This document shows positions 12,896-26,800 of a stretch of DNA of 64,000 nt, in pieces. Origin of the DNA: Lycocorax pyrrhopterus obiensis (taxonomy: Eukaryota; Chordata; Aves; Passeriformes; Paradisaeidae). The position numbers and the translations under genes are program-made. The number at the start of each line of letters is the position of its first letter. The first letter of the stretch is position 1. The notes under the pieces were generated by a model. It was given only the letters and a program-made list of their open reading frames with translations, was not told the origin of the DNA and made no database searches. The DNA lies in contig JACSVZ010000002.1 in NCBI GenBank assembly GCA_014706295.1, forward strand, positions 133,985,200 to 134,049,199, given 5' to 3'.

Positions 12896-15800
12896 ATTAT
12901 CATATGTCATTCTTCCAAAATTCTGTATGACTTCATCTTTTCCACCTCTACTCTTTGCTTCTGCTATAAGCTGGTAAATCCTAGTTAGGAATGAGTGTGC
13001 TCTGGTGTTGTCTGCTTGCCTCCAGAAGGCAAAGTAAGTCAGTGCAGAATCAAGGCACATGCATATGGCAAAAATTAATTCAGATAGCTGTGCGAGAATC
13101 TGATCATAATTCAATACAAATTTGGTCAGTATACAAGTAAGTCACCCTGCAAGTAGTATTCACACACCTGTGCTTTAGTGAGCAAGGCATAGGTCAGAAC
13201 TAGAGCACTCATGCTGTGTCCCACTCCTCCCCTCATCCTCTCCAAAGGCTTTTTCATCTCAGCTACCTTGTACCCATTCCCTCCAGTGTGTATCCCAGTG
13301 CCCTCAGCTGGTGGCTGGTCCCTTCCCTATGTCCAGGAGAAGGATGGGCCAGCTGGAGAAGGATGGGCCAGCACCTCGTGCTTCAGTCTCAACTCTTCAT
13401 GCCTTGCCTGCAGCTGCTGAGCCGCTGCTGGCAGGGCAGCTGTGGGTACAAAGGAAACTGCTGCACTGAAAAGGCTCATGGCTCACAGAAATAACCGGTT
13501 TGCTACATCATGCTGGACTCAGAGGAATGACCTTCTTGTTTCTAAAGGAAGAAAGAAGCAGGACAAAGCAATATTTTGTGGTAGTTTTACACTGTGGAAT
13601 GTAAGGATTTCTTTTGTTTTAAGATAATTTCATTTATTTTAACTTAAAAAGGAGAACTGTGTGAGAAACATCAGAGATTTGCATGTCATTTATCATTCAT
13701 TGTAATGGATGGAGTGTAATGTAAGTGGGCAGGAGACCTGCACATTTCTCTTCTGTAAAATTGCAAGGTAGTGGCTGTCTTTAAAATCAAGGGCCTTTCT
13801 GGCTGACAGAAGTTAATGTTGCATGTCTCATTAAAAAGTTGAACTATGCTTTATGGCTATTTTCAAATATTACAGTCAATTTTAGTGTTCTACCTGAACA
13901 TACTTTATCCTTAAAAAATTGGGAAATCATTCAATATGGGCTTGCAAAAGCAGATTGCAGCTTGCCCTGCCAAAGAGTCAGCTGACAACAATTTTAATGG
14001 TCTGTTAATAAAGATCAAGCAACACTGTGATGGATTTATTATTGCAGAGTTTTTTGATTGCTAGAGAAAACAGGACATCTGTTTAATACTGATAACTCAA
14101 TTCTCATTTTCTTTTTATTTTTCATCTGGCTCAGCATTTGTTGCATTTCAAAGATACAAAATGAATTCTTTACCAATAACTCTGTGTATATGTAGAAGAA
14201 AATTTATTTTTACCTTGGTTCTCATGGAAAGGAACACTAACTTTGCTGTTAAGTGAAATAGTTTATGAATTCCAAACATTATATTCCTTCACATGATTTT
14301 AAAAATGGATATGAAAGTTCTAATTCCTAGAAATACAAAACCCCAGTAATTTAAATTCCTCATGTCAGAAAAATGCCTTTTATTTTTCTTTGAAATGTAC
14401 AGTAAGGTAAATGTCTCACTAACTTCAACAGGGATAATACAAAGCCACCTCTGTTATTCTGGTTGCAGATCTGTGTATGTGCATTCACAACCTTATGTAA
14501 AAATGTTCTGGTGAATTTATTTAGGTTGTATGATTAAATAAAAAGTGGAACTTTGACTTTGCTGTGAAAATGAAAAGTTATTTTCTGATTAGTAGTTCTC
14601 AGAAGTTTGTCAAAGCTGTGGAGAAGGAATCAGTGCTGATTAATGAACTTGTATTTGATTTATTTTATGTGTCTGGTGCAGGAAGGTGTGGGCAGGACAT
14701 GTACTGCCTGTGGCTAGAGCAACCAGAGCTATTGCATGATGCTTGTGGAAATTACTCAGCTGTGAGGAGAGAGAATGAATGTAACACATTCTGCCATCTT
14801 TTTGCATAATTTGCCATCTTTCCTCATTCATGGTGTTGTGATGGTGCAGACCATGACGCTGCTTTAGCTTTAGCTTTAGCTTCAGCCCATGGCCCATATG
14901 CTTGGAGTTCACTGCAGACTGATGTGCTGGGATATTAAAACCCCACTGACTGTAGAAGCTTTTCTGAAATGTGAACTCCACCAAAGGAGTATTCGAAGGA
15001 GCATTTTTTTAAATTTACTTTCCTTGAAGAGGTTGACTTGTATGGTTTCAGCTCCATAGGCACCTATATTTGGGGAGAACAGGCTCCGTTGCACAGAGCA
15101 TGCAAACAGGAAATACATGTTTGTGATGCACTTAGTTTCTTAGTTTTTCAAACTTGTTGTTATATCCTACATGTATCAGACATGAAAACCAGATGACAAG
15201 AATGAAATTACAAGTAGCAAAACATGAATAAATATAGTTTGTACCTGCAAAAGAAGTCCATTTAAATGTGCCAGATTAATTAGATCTGATGTAATTGTCA
15301 ATCAATACTTTCAAACCCCAAAGCATATGACATTTGCTGGAACACAGAGCAGAGTTGCAAAGTAAGACTATTCTCTCTTTTTTTGGTACTTATTTTTTAA
15401 TTGACTTTGCTGGATATACCCTGCCTTTCTAGATGATGCTTTGTCTAAGATCAACCACATCTGTGTACATTAATGTGCCACAATTTAGTATGAACTCTGG
15501 AAATACACATCGAAAAAACCGAAGTTCCTATAAATCTCTCATTCAACCAACTAGTCTCTTGTTCAGGCCATGTGTTCTGAAGACCTGTTAGAGATCTCTT
15601 TCCAAGTACCTTGAGCCCACTTGGTGAATCTTGCAGTAAAGGAAACATTTTCTTGTTTTCAAGCCCACTTTATATGTGATTTCCTGTTTTGTATGTGATT
15701 CATCACCAATATCAAGATCAGCCTCTTGTCCTCTACAAAACGCCCACCTTTCCGCCAAAGAAACTGCATGCTTCTGGCAGCAGTATTTGCTCCTGTGAGT

Positions 15801-17437
15801 AGCAATGGAGCCATCCAAAGAAAACCATACTCTGTATTTTTCCATCAGCCTCCAAATGAAGATTGGAGGGGACAAAAAGCAGTAAGAGGAGCTCTTTAAT
15901 GGACTGTTCAGGGGCCCCTGGCCCCAGCTTTGCCAAGTGTGTAAGTCCAGTGAACAGCCTCTGTCCCAGCTCTAATCCAGGCTCTGCTAGGGCTGGCTTT
16001 TGAGATAGTCCAATGCTAACTGAGGAAACTTTCGTTTGTCTGTGCTGCATACAGTGAAAAACTACCTGAGCCAAAACTGACTCAAGGTGAAAAGTTTAGG
16101 CTATTTCGTTTTTTTCCCAAGAACCCTCCTACACATGAAGGTTTGTGAGCCCTGAGGGAGCGCAGGGTGGGTTGTGGTACTTTGTGGGGTCCTACATGGG
16201 AGTGACCTAAGGCATTCCCATGCCATTTTTTCATCCTAAGGTGCCAGTGAGTATCCAATGCAGAGTGCTGCAGAGGATCAGTAGTCCTGAGGTCTTAGTG
16301 ACCCTCTTATCCATGTTAAATCTTTCTTCTAGCACTTTGAAGTGCACTCAAGCTTATGCATTGTGTGAATGCCCAGGATCTGGGCATGTGGGTGAAGATG
16401 TATCCATGAAAGAGGTCAGAATAGGAAAGCTGGGGATAACTTGGAGACAAACAAAATAACAAAAGACAGTTTACAAAGCTAGACAAAATGCAGACAGATA
16501 CTCATAAATTAAATAATGTCATTGAGGTAGTTTTTTTGATGTTGTTTGTTTTGTTTTGGCTTCTTTGCCTGAAGAGTAGTGGAGGAACAGAAAGGATCAG
16601 AGCAGTAGCTACTGTGCTTTAGCTGTTGCCAGATGGTGGCTGGCATTTTAGGGACATTCTCAACTGGCATACTTCAGACTAGCGATGTGATTACTGTGGA
16701 CTGGGGCTTTGATGAACCAGCCTTCGAACAGCAGAGATTCAACTGACTGAAGATGTGATTTAGAATTGAACCCTATTTTTGCAAAGTGTCTAACCACACT
16801 TAATTTCTATAAAAGTAATTATGATAATTGTAGGTTGCTTTGGGACTGCACTGAACTGTTTTGAGAACACTTCTGGTATTTCAGAGTTTTGTACAGAAAT
16901 TTTATTTGCTATATAAACCTGTGCAGCTATGAATTAAAAAAAAAAAAGAAAGAAAGAAAAAGTGAGAAGTGGAAATAATTATTTTCAGAATGCTATATAT
17001 TACAAAAGATTAGCAGAACAGTTTAGTGCTCAAAAAATTTTATTATTATAATTAGAAACAAACTGCTATAGGGAAAAAAAAGATTAAAATATGAATATAT
17101 ATGAATGTATAATGTCACCATAAATTATGGTAATTTTCAGTTATAAGCGATACCTGAAATGTGAAAGAAGATCTTAACAAAACATTGAAGGATTATTTGA
17201 ATTTTTTTATTACAAGCAGCAATGCAAGTAACATTTCTCTTAAATTTTTTTCCTCCTTTGCCATAAGGAAATGTTTATTTTGTTCCCTAAACAACTTTTA
17301 TGTACTTCATATGTTTCATTATTTAGTTCCATTCCAGCATGTGCAATTTTCCTTTAAAATTATTGTGATGTCTGTATACATTATATTTACTGGACATTTC
17401 CAGTCTAGGCTAGTCTGTGACAGATTAGTCTTAGTCT
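12896..17437. other. Gene-free sequence with minor tandem repeats
   Basis: No gene is recognised. Visible repeats: a 19-bp unit (GGAGAAGGATGGGCCAGCT) duplicated at 13336-13372; a GCTTTA hexamer run at 14861-14886; and an A-run grading into AAAG repeats at about 16936-16961. Open frames on the minus strand around 15590-16070 have no recognisable motif. The rest is unremarkable A+T-rich sequence. Confidence 0.55.
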
Positions 17438-17530
17438 TAGAGTCGTAGAACCATAGAATAGTTTGGGTTGGAGGGCACCTTTACAGGTCCAACCCCCTTC
17501 ATCTAGAACATCTTGCAGCAGGTTAAAGGG
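17438..17530 (-). mobile_element. CR1 3' end, short minus-strand fragment
   Basis: The sequence begins with CATAGAATAGTTTGGGTTGG (about 17450-17470), the reverse complement of the avian CR1 3' terminus, and continues with the 'GTCCAACCCCC' block. Only the last 90 or so bases of the element are present. Its 5' side abuts the LTR that starts at 17531, so the CR1 was either truncated there on insertion or cut by later events. Confidence 0.9.
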
Positions 17531-17820
17531 TGATTGTCGCTAGCGAGCAGAGACCGAGGAATAAAGCGACGTGGACGGTTTAGGGTGAAGAAGAAACCGA
17601 CCCTTTATTAATTTAAAAATTCGCTTATATACCTTAGCATGCTGGACACTGACATAAGGTTATTGGTTTACTGACCAGCCACCCCCCAGAGGGATTGGCT
17701 GAACCCAACAACACTTACTTCAGATATTTTCTCCTCGGTATCATAACAATACTATAGTTTACAAAATCTCCCAACTGTTTTCCCATAGCGTCCGTGAGAA
17801 AGCAAGGCTTTCACACAGAC
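17531..17820 (-). mobile_element. Probable solo LTR of an endogenous retrovirus
   Basis: Read on the minus strand, this has LTR layout: CCAAT motifs (near 17696 and 17666), a TATA-like TATATAAG at 17625-17633, AATAAA at 17604-17609, and an end at 17531 giving a terminal CA. On the + strand the outer edge starts with TGATTGTCGC. The opposite edge is uncertain: candidates are the TG/CA at 17747 or a TG near 17818. I found no matching target-site duplication and no internal retroviral genes beside it, so it is best called a solo LTR; the family is not identified. An unrelated repeat with a similar layout is possible. Confidence 0.65.
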
Positions 17821-20056
17821 ACTGTCAGAAAACTGAGAAATCTCTCTGCATCCAGGCTTTCAGCATTCACAGGTGATCTTGGTGCTGTCTATTAGAAAGA
17901 ACTGTTAGCAATGACAGCATTATAAAATGTGAAACTCTAACTGTATGGAAGTATTAACTTGAAACTCTTTTCCTCAATAAAACAGCAAGAGCAAGAAAAA
18001 TAACTTAATTATATACGTTCAGACAGGTCCAGTGTTCTAACATAAAGTTTCAGCTAGAATTGTCTTTTCCTCATTCCTCTCCATGTCAAGGTAGTATATT
18101 CAATAGTACATTTTCATGGAAGAATTATTCAGCTTACCTTCAAAGGATTAAAATATATCTTAGGGTTTATTGAAATACCTTTTTTTAAGAAGAACTTTTG
18201 TAATATACTGAATCACCAAGAATGAGGATGTCAGTTTTGTAAATATGACTTAAGGATTGCATTGCTACTGGGAACTTCACAAGTAGCTGCAAACATATTA
18301 TCTCCCCATAAAATGTAGTTTTATTTTAGTGCATAACTAGAAAAGTCATATTTGTGGCTTTGAATTCCTCTTTACAGATTTATTATTACAAGTCACTATT
18401 CTTATGGTTTGCATTTTACAGCCCTAGGACATTTGGATTTGATCAGAATGTCAACAGTGCCACATTCTGCCACAGAAGGAAGACTGGAGTTGTGTGGAGT
18501 TTAATATTGTAGGCTTGGCTAGTTAATGAAGTAGATGTATTTGCTGGAACATACACTACAGATTCTCTTGAAAGGAAGCCCAGATCTAAAATTTCCAAGA
18601 CAAGTTGTAATATTTCCACCCAGAAGACCAAACCTACCATCTGTGAAGCTGAAATGTGGATTTGCAATACACAGACCAAGATAATGTACAAAATCTCCAT
18701 ACTGGCAAAAGTCTGGTGAGGGAAATCTGGGGTTGAGTCTGATAGCAAACTAGTGCTCACCTTAGTGCTGAGGGATTCTCATGCAGTTCCTCCACTGCTG
18801 GAAGCTTTTGGCTTGGATTTTCAAATGGCTCCAACGTCTGGCTCCCTTGTGAATTTAAAATATGCTTTGCTTAAACTGACTTCATCCTGATGGGCATTTC
18901 TTTCAGCATTGGTATTGTGTCCACAAAAAGTTTTCAGTCAAAACTTACAGCTTGCATCCAGACTACTCAGAAATCACCATCTGCACAGGGTTACACGAGC
19001 ATCACAGTTGGGCTACTCTTACTGCTTGAGTATAGGTTCTGTTACACTGCATCATTTGTTATAGGAAAACAATTCAGATATCTTTAGCTCACCTGTAATA
19101 AAAAGAAGAAGCAATTTAAAATAAATACAGCCTTCTCCTTCAACACTAATTCAAATTCAGGGGTTGAAAAGTTATCAAAAAGGTTGCTTGTTGCTTTTAT
19201 TTAAGATCATAATTGATAGAGAGGGACCACAGCTCCTGTTTTTAAATGTGCTTTCCTTGCATAGTTTTGCATATCCTTTATCTTCTATTGCTATGACATA
19301 AATGCAATTTTAAGGAAGAAAAATTGTCATAGAGAAAGCAGCTGCATTCTCTTATGCCCCCTCTGTAGCCATATAGGTGCAGTGCAAAAATTTAAGGGAA
19401 GTAACATCAAAAGTGCCACCAGCAAATTCAAACTGCACTGAAGAGTCTCTCTCTTTCTCTCTCTACAAAGTAAAAGGGACTGGAGGAGAGCAGAGAAAAA
19501 TCACTATTCTTGTCAAAACCCCTTCTGACAGTTTAAATCTTTACTTACTGACAAAATTTTTGGAAGAACATAGCAGATACAGCTTGTGATGGCAGTTTCT
19601 TTATGCAGGATGGTAATTGTCAGGAGATGCAACTTGGAAGACTCTGAAGTTCTCAGTGCTGTGTCTTTCGTGAAGAATCTGCCTCTGGTAGACCAAGAGT
19701 TTCTACAGGAACAAAGTGAAACCAGAATTTTTAGGGTTCAGACTGGTGCATCCAAGTTGAGTCAGAATGATCTTCAGCTCCTGCCTGTAAGTTTGGCAGG
19801 AATATTTATCTGCACCCTTTACTAAGGAAATTACAGAGCACCCTTTCAGAAGCTTAGTGTCTTGGGGTGACTTAGTAAATGAGAACATTATGTCTTTAGA
19901 ACACACTTACACTTGGATAAGTAATTGCTACCTTAAAGCCAAGTGGAGAACAAATACGTAACTTCTGTTTTACAACTTGTGGTGGGTTGGGGTTTTTTGG
20001 TGTGTGTACAATGATGCCTTATATACAAACAGCCTTCATGTTTTCCCCTCATTCAT
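17821..20056. other. Gene-free sequence
   Basis: No gene, RNA or recognisable repeat. A CT-rich microsatellite-like stretch lies at about 19445-19464, and a G/T-rich tract at about 19979-20008 sits just before the CR1 copy that follows. Confidence 0.5.
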
Positions 20057-20808
20057 GCCATCATGTGGGATGAGTCACACAACCGGAATGCTTCAATGGA
20101 TGGCTATAAATTCCTCAGGAGGGAGAGGCAAAGAAGGGGAGGTGGTGGAGTAGCCGTCTGTGTTAGGAGTGGTTTGGTTGTCTAGAGCTTAGTGATGGTG
20201 AGGATAGGGTTGAGTGTTTCTGGGTAAGAACCAAGGGGAAGGCCAACAAGGCAGTTATCATGGTGGGAGTCTGCTTTAGCCCTCCCAGCCAGGATAAAGA
20301 GCCGAACAAAATATTCTATAAACAGTCTCGTATTCGCTTTCCCTTGTTGTCATGGGGGACTTCAACTTGCGAGATGTCTGCTGGAAATACAACACAGCAG
20401 AGAGGATACAAATTGGAGGTAAAGGCCTCGGAGCACAAGTCTTATGAGGAAGGGAGTGGCTGAGGGAGCTGGGGTTGTTTAGCCTGGAGGAAAGGAGGCT
20501 CTGGGGAGACCTTATTGCTCTCTACAACAACCTGAAAGGAGGTTGTGGCCTCAAGTTGCACCACAGGAGGTTTAAAATAGGTATTTGAAAAAATTTCTTC
20601 ACTGAAAGGGCTGTCAAGCATTGGACCAGGCTGTTGAGGGAAGTGTTGGAGTCACCGTCTCTGGAGGTATTTAAAAGACACATAGATGTGGAACCTGGGG
20701 ACATGGTTTAGTGGTGGATTTGGCAGTACTGGATTAACAGTTGGACTTGATGATCTTAAAGGTCTATTTCAGCCTAAACCATGCTATGATCCTGTAATTC
20801 TATGATTT
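20057..20808 (+). mobile_element. CR1 retrotransposon with large internal deletion
   Basis: Two non-adjacent parts of CR1 ORF2 are joined. The left part (about 20057-20400) is endonuclease: frames read DESHNRNASMDGYKFLRR and then RRGGGGVAVCVR, and farther on the GDFNL segment with a following CWK, the conserved endonuclease D-F-N region. The right part (about 20405-20808) is the C-terminal RT tail ([21 protein letters not shown] by frame) and 3' UTR, ending in AATTCTATG at about 20796-20804. The whole intervening RT domain, roughly two kilobases in a complete element, is missing. Several stops are present. It is inactive. Confidence 0.9.
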
Positions 20809-23800
20809 TGGGACAGACAGCTCATGCAGGCCTTCTTAAAGCCAGGGAGTGACAATCTCCATGCAGTAGCTTAGAGTTCTAGGGATTTCTAAGAAATTAC
20901 TTAAGATTTCATGCTACTAGCTAAAAGAAGCTTGTAGTTGTGCATGTGATCCCCACCCTTCCCAGCTAGATGGGGACAGTATCTGTGCCCCAGCTGGGAC
21001 TTTATGTGACAGAAGACTTCTCTAAACACATCTCAGCATGGCTATTGGACACTGTTTTCCACAGGCCTTGCATTCTGGAGGCTCTTATCTTTGCCAATCA
21101 ATTTCTGAGGGCTTGAAAGAACATCTCTTCTGAAGGCTATAATACATGGTCAGCACTTTTAAAGAGAACACCTTTTGGTCCAATAAATAAATTAACATTT
21201 TGTTCATTAAAAAAAAAAATCCTCTAGAAGGTCAGTTACAAAAGGGGAGCTGAGTGTATAAACTTCTTGGAAATACAAAATTCTGGACAGTTCTTTTTGA
21301 GGGCTTCCTCATTTTGCATTTAGAGCAAGTTCTGTCTCTGGTGTGGCTCCAAGGGAAGATTCCCATATATGGAAATTACTCAGTGGAAAAATACCTAGAA
21401 CACCCAGAATCCTTTGCAAGTCTCCAGTTCTTCTTTCACAGGAATGATCATGTATGTTTTTGGATACCGGAGAGATTTATGTAAACGTTTTTTTATACAG
21501 GCCATCTTTTCCAATCCTGTCCCATCCTCCAGAGCTGTACTGCCTGTAGGTTGAAGAGTTCCCCAAGAAAAGGCAGTTTAAGTTTGATGTCAAAGACAGA
21601 CTAAAACTTGAGGATGAGCCTGAAATATAAATGAGTCTTCACAGTTGACACTGAGAGAGCCTGAGCCATGGAATGACTTGCAGCTTTGCTCAGTTACATT
21701 ATGTACTACGTTCTGTATGAGCATTTGTGAATTTCTTTTCAGGTTGTGCCATTGTTGTTGCCACCTGTGACATCAGTTGCTCATAATCCATGTCAGTGGA
21801 GGCTGTGAGTCCCTCCACAGAGGTCAGTGAGTTTGTCACAGTGCCAGCTCAGAAGTTCCCGAAGAGGAATGGGGAACACTGAAATGTTTGTGCTTCCTCA
21901 GCAGGAAAATTATAGTCTTGTGCCAGGGGCCAGAGCAGGGGCTACCTAAGCATTTCTTGGTTTGGGAGCAGAGGGGGAAAGAGCTGAAAAAATCAGCTCA
22001 GTTTCTGTGTCCTGCTGGGTCTTCACCTGCTGTTAACAAGTGCTGGTGGGAGGAGGGTATCCCCCCACCACATTGTTTCCTACATGGAAATTGGAGCTGT
22101 ATCTTCCAGCACAAAGAAAAAGTAGTAGAAAGCTGCAAAGAAAAGTAGTAGAAAGAATTGCTGTCATCAGAGTGTGCAGAAGACATAATTTCTACTTCAA
22201 AACTTTTTTGAAATCTAAAATCTCATCTTTTAACTTGGGGTGCTGCAAGATGCACCATGTGTTGTCTCATCACTGCTGAGATTTTTTCTTGTGCCTTCAT
22301 AATTTTTGTTTTCTCGTCATTTTCATTCTCATTCCAGTAGGCATGTACTGTATCACAGCAGTACCTGAAGAGCTGTTTATACAATGTGAGCAAAAACCTA
22401 CTGCAAGAAATAGGTAGCTTTAGAAGTAAATCAGAAAACAGAGAGGGGAAAAATAAAGCATTTTCTAGGTATTCAGATGAGGCAGAATACATGCATGTAG
22501 TCACAGAGAAGGAGTGAAAGGCTGGACCTAAATCTTCAGTAAAGTGTGAAGAATCACACTTCTTAGGCTTCCCACAGAAGTGATGTTATTCATGAGGAGA
22601 TCCTGACCTGCTTGTTACCCTCTGCATGCTGTTTCCTGGAGGTCACCTGCTCCTGATCAAGGATTCCATCAAAAACAGAAGCGGAGGAGAGGACGAATGC
22701 CTCCTGTGGATCCTTCACTTGCGCTAAGGAAAAGCTTTAAGGAGAGCAATAAAAATTGCATGAATATGATTCTTCCCTTCTCTTCCACTAACTGTGCCTG
22801 TGCCTCCAATACTCCTGACAGTATGAAATGTGTGGCATCATGAAATTTTTTGTATAACAAGGGAACTCTAATGATGGAAGCATAGACTGCTAGACAAAGT
22901 GGTCTTTTTACTAGTTCTACCTGTTTTCCCCTTAAAACTCTAACTCTGATATCTGTGATTTCAGTGCTGTGTGGATTTTCAGATAGTGAATTTCCATGTC
23001 TCAAAAACTTGTTATAGTCTCCTTCTTTAGGCCTGCTCACTGTTAGGTTTTCTTCGTTCTGTATAAATGGAAATTTTTGAGCTGTGGGTTAGAATCCATC
23101 ATGGAAAGAAATGCTCTGGAAATGAAGTAGCTGAGTGTACTTTTTGTGCCTTTTAAGGACACAGTTTCTTATGTGCCAAAGAAGAGGAACGAGTGAGTAA
23201 ACAAAAATGAAGAAACAAAATAGTAAGACCTCCTTCACTCCAGACAATGACAAATATGACTGTGAAGCCAAAGTCCATTGTGTGGCCTGAATACTTGCCA
23301 AAACAATCAGTCACTTACATGGCCTCATACAGGTATTATTGTCTTGCAGATTCCCTGCTAATAAAGGGTTTTGCATAGCAACCAATAGCAAGATGCATTT
23401 TTGAACAGATATCTATTGGAACATTCTTTTAAGCAAAGTTTGACAAAATGTACTATATTTAGACTTGTACTTTTCCACTGTCAAGACATTACATCTCAAA
23501 ACTCTGCAGAATGTCCTCAGGGAGACACATTTCTGCATTCTGTGAGAAGGCAAGAAAAGGTGTGTCTGGCATGAACAAATCTTGGTCAAATGCCTTCTTT
23601 AATTCTTCTACTGCATGCTGGGTTAGCTCTGAGAACAATTTAGAAGTAGAGAATGTTTCCCTCTCACTTTTCTCTTGATTAACCCTCTGCTGCCCAGGGT
23701 ACTAGCCAGTTTATTAACATTTGGAAATAAGATCTTGGAGTGGAATAAGAGAAGCAAAGTTCAGGATTTGCAGTAGCACCATAGGAGTTCTGCCGTAAAA

Positions 23801-26800
23801 TCTCATTGAACCCCACTCAGTGCTTTCCATCTCACTCTGTGCTCTTCAACCAACTGCCCTCTTCACCCAGAAACAGAGCTGAGTTAAGAGTATGACCCAA
23901 GTAGCCAGAAGAAACTGGCTCAGAGCATCTTTTTTGTTTTTGACCGTGCCCATTGACTAGATTCACGTGCCTTGGAGTTAAGCTGTTATACCAGTGCCAT
24001 CAAATACTTCTGTACTGATGGGATATTCCTGCATGAGACTTCCCTGTTCCAGGATATGATTTGTAATGCTGACCCCAGAGATTGTACGTTCTTAGAAGTC
24101 AGTAACGCAAGATTTGTTCCTGTACGTATAAGGAATTCATTCAGGGTATGTGAATCATAGTACTGTGTCCTTTCTTTGGAAAATCATGTGATGATTCTGT
24201 GCCCTTTCTTCGGAAAATCGTATCAGATGTGGTAAATAACTGCTTTCTTCACTTGTAAATTTTGTCCTGCAGAACAATAGCTGTGGGTTGTAGTGGAAGA
24301 TACAGCCTTAAATGTTCACGCCCTTTGTCAAACCTTCTTAACAGTAAAATAGAAGGCCACAGGACTTCACTTCTTGTGAGTGGAACAGTTCTTAGCTTCT
24401 TCCCCCAATATCCACACTGAAGGGTCCAGTACACAGTCCTTGGTAGTAAAAGGAATCAAGTGAGACCAAGTGTTTAAGAAAAGAAGCCCCTAAAGATGCT
24501 GTTTGATACTAAGCTAATACACAATTTGGTGTCCCCTCAATGCAGCTTCAGGCACTTTAGTGTCTCTCTATATCATCAGCTGTGTAAAACTATAAATGAA
24601 ACTATATGAAGCATATAAAACTATATGAAGCATTTAGCACTGTAACTCTGAAAAACAGCTGTACTTCGTTCACAACAGCTAACGTAATATGTCCTTGAGA
24701 AAACTGGGTGAGTCAGGCAGTTTATTACTGTTTTCTAGTAATGCTGTTTTAATTGACAGCCATATTTTGAATAATAATAAGTAATATTTTTTTTTGAGGG
24801 GATTGTTTGTACACTTTCTTTCAAATACTTTGTCTAGTGGTTATGCAAAGAATAAGATTTCCAAATAGGCAATCCACAGTTTGTTTATTATCATACGTGA
24901 AAATACTTTGTCACTTCTAGTTTTCTGCTGTCTCCTTGCTGTGCTATTTTGATCAGTCATTAGAGAAACCAAGTATTTTCTCCCTAGAACTGCAAGAGCT
25001 CAGTCTCAACTTGTGCAATGCCCTTTTTTCACTGAGTGCACCATACTTTCGTTACAGAACCAACCCACTGGGCACCTGAAAACTTAATTTAGAGATGTAC
25101 AATGGCATTAGTTAAAACACTTCCTGTATTTTATGTAAGTAAAACCATGAAAGAGGAAAAAGACAAAAGGACATCTGAGGAATGTAGGTTACTGAAGTAC
25201 AACAGAATCAATTGCTTTCTACTTTGCTGTAAGTAATGAAGTGGCTCACAGGATCATTGAACTGCTAACTAATGGAAGGAGAATCTATTGAACTTACTGA
25301 TAGCTGCTCATTGAAATTCACTTTTTTTTCCCTCCTAAAAACATTATTATGACCTGTAACAGGGAGTAAATGTGAAGTATCTCAAGTATGTTTGGTTGAG
25401 ATCACACATCTTCCAGTATTAAAGGAAGTAAGAAGACTGTAATCTGAAAATGGCTTGGAGATCATCCCTATGGATCTATTTGCACTTAATCTTAGACTAA
25501 TATTTGTATTTTCTTTTTGAAGAATGAGTTCTGGGAAACAAAAGGCAAAGATATTACAAACAAAGCACTTCCAGACACTGGAGATCAGTCTGAAGATCCT
25601 GTTATTAAAGAAATACAGCTCTGCATTACATATGTAGATGGCAATAAAATATTTTTTATGAAGTGTGTTTTGTGTCACGGCAGAGCTGACTGGCCAGCGT
25701 GGTTACGCTTTCATTGGCTTAGAACTTCCACAAGATTCTGTTTGAAGAACAGAAGTCAAGTTCTGTCATGACCAAGTCTAAAAAAGTGTTAGAAGAGCTG
25801 TTTATTTAAAGGGGAGTGTCAGAATGTAGTGGTACTAACATCTGACTGTTTGAAAGTTTTTGTTAAGAAAAGGGAAAAATTAATTTTGGAGGAGGAAAGG
25901 ACAATATTGCTTGACAATAAAACAAGCCATAGCTCCTCTGCTTTTTAATATTTATAAGAATTTTTTACCCTCAAATGATGCAAGATGCCTTTGTAAAACG
26001 CAAGAGGCATGGCAGACCACAAAATTTAGCAAGATTTTCCTATCTGCAATATGCTATGGCAATCTGCCCTCAAAAGTCTAATTACCTCTTTCAAAAGTCT
26101 TGTGTGATTGTGCAAGCTGCACACAGTTTATTCCTAATTCTTTTTCTTCAGGGTAATAATGCTGATACTTGAAGAAAGTTCTTGTTATAAAATCAAATGG
26201 AAAAGCATTTAAACAGTCAAAACACTGCTGTGGATATCAAACGTGTGATACACCATGTTTCCCAGGACAGAATATTGCCTAGGCTAACCACCCAGTGATG
26301 CTGGTTTGTTGACTGAGACACCATTGTCCTGATTCAGACCAATTTACAAAATGGAAACACAGCTTCTACATCCAGGCCATTTGGTCATAATGTGTCACAG
26401 GTAGCACTTCGTTATGATGAACCCAGATCATTACAGTGCTCCTGAAATCCCTATTTATGTCACCACTAGAGGCTTACTCCCCTTTGCTATTTCACACACT
26501 AAAAGTCTGCCAAACCACCCCTCCAAGGCCCTGCAGCACTTAGAAGCTCGTTTTGCAGGCTTACGTGCAGCCCGTGTACGAGGGGTGGGGAATGTTTATG
26601 GTACAAACAAGTCCTTGTGTCATCCAGTGTGAGTAACTTGGGAAAGTGATTGCTGTAGCTAGCTCATGCTCCCTTGTCATCACGCCTCTTAAAAGCAATA
26701 TTGCATGTTAAGACTATTGAGAAATAGTGAACTTTAATGTGCTCTCTCAAAGATCTAATTGACCTCAACATTTTTGATCACATAAGTAAACACTGCACGC

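Noticed and set aside
25759..25810. ATGACCAAGTCTAAAAAA as an OXR1-like start (MTKSKK)
   Set aside because: Only six codons are suggestive; the frame soon stops and has no donor or homologous continuation.
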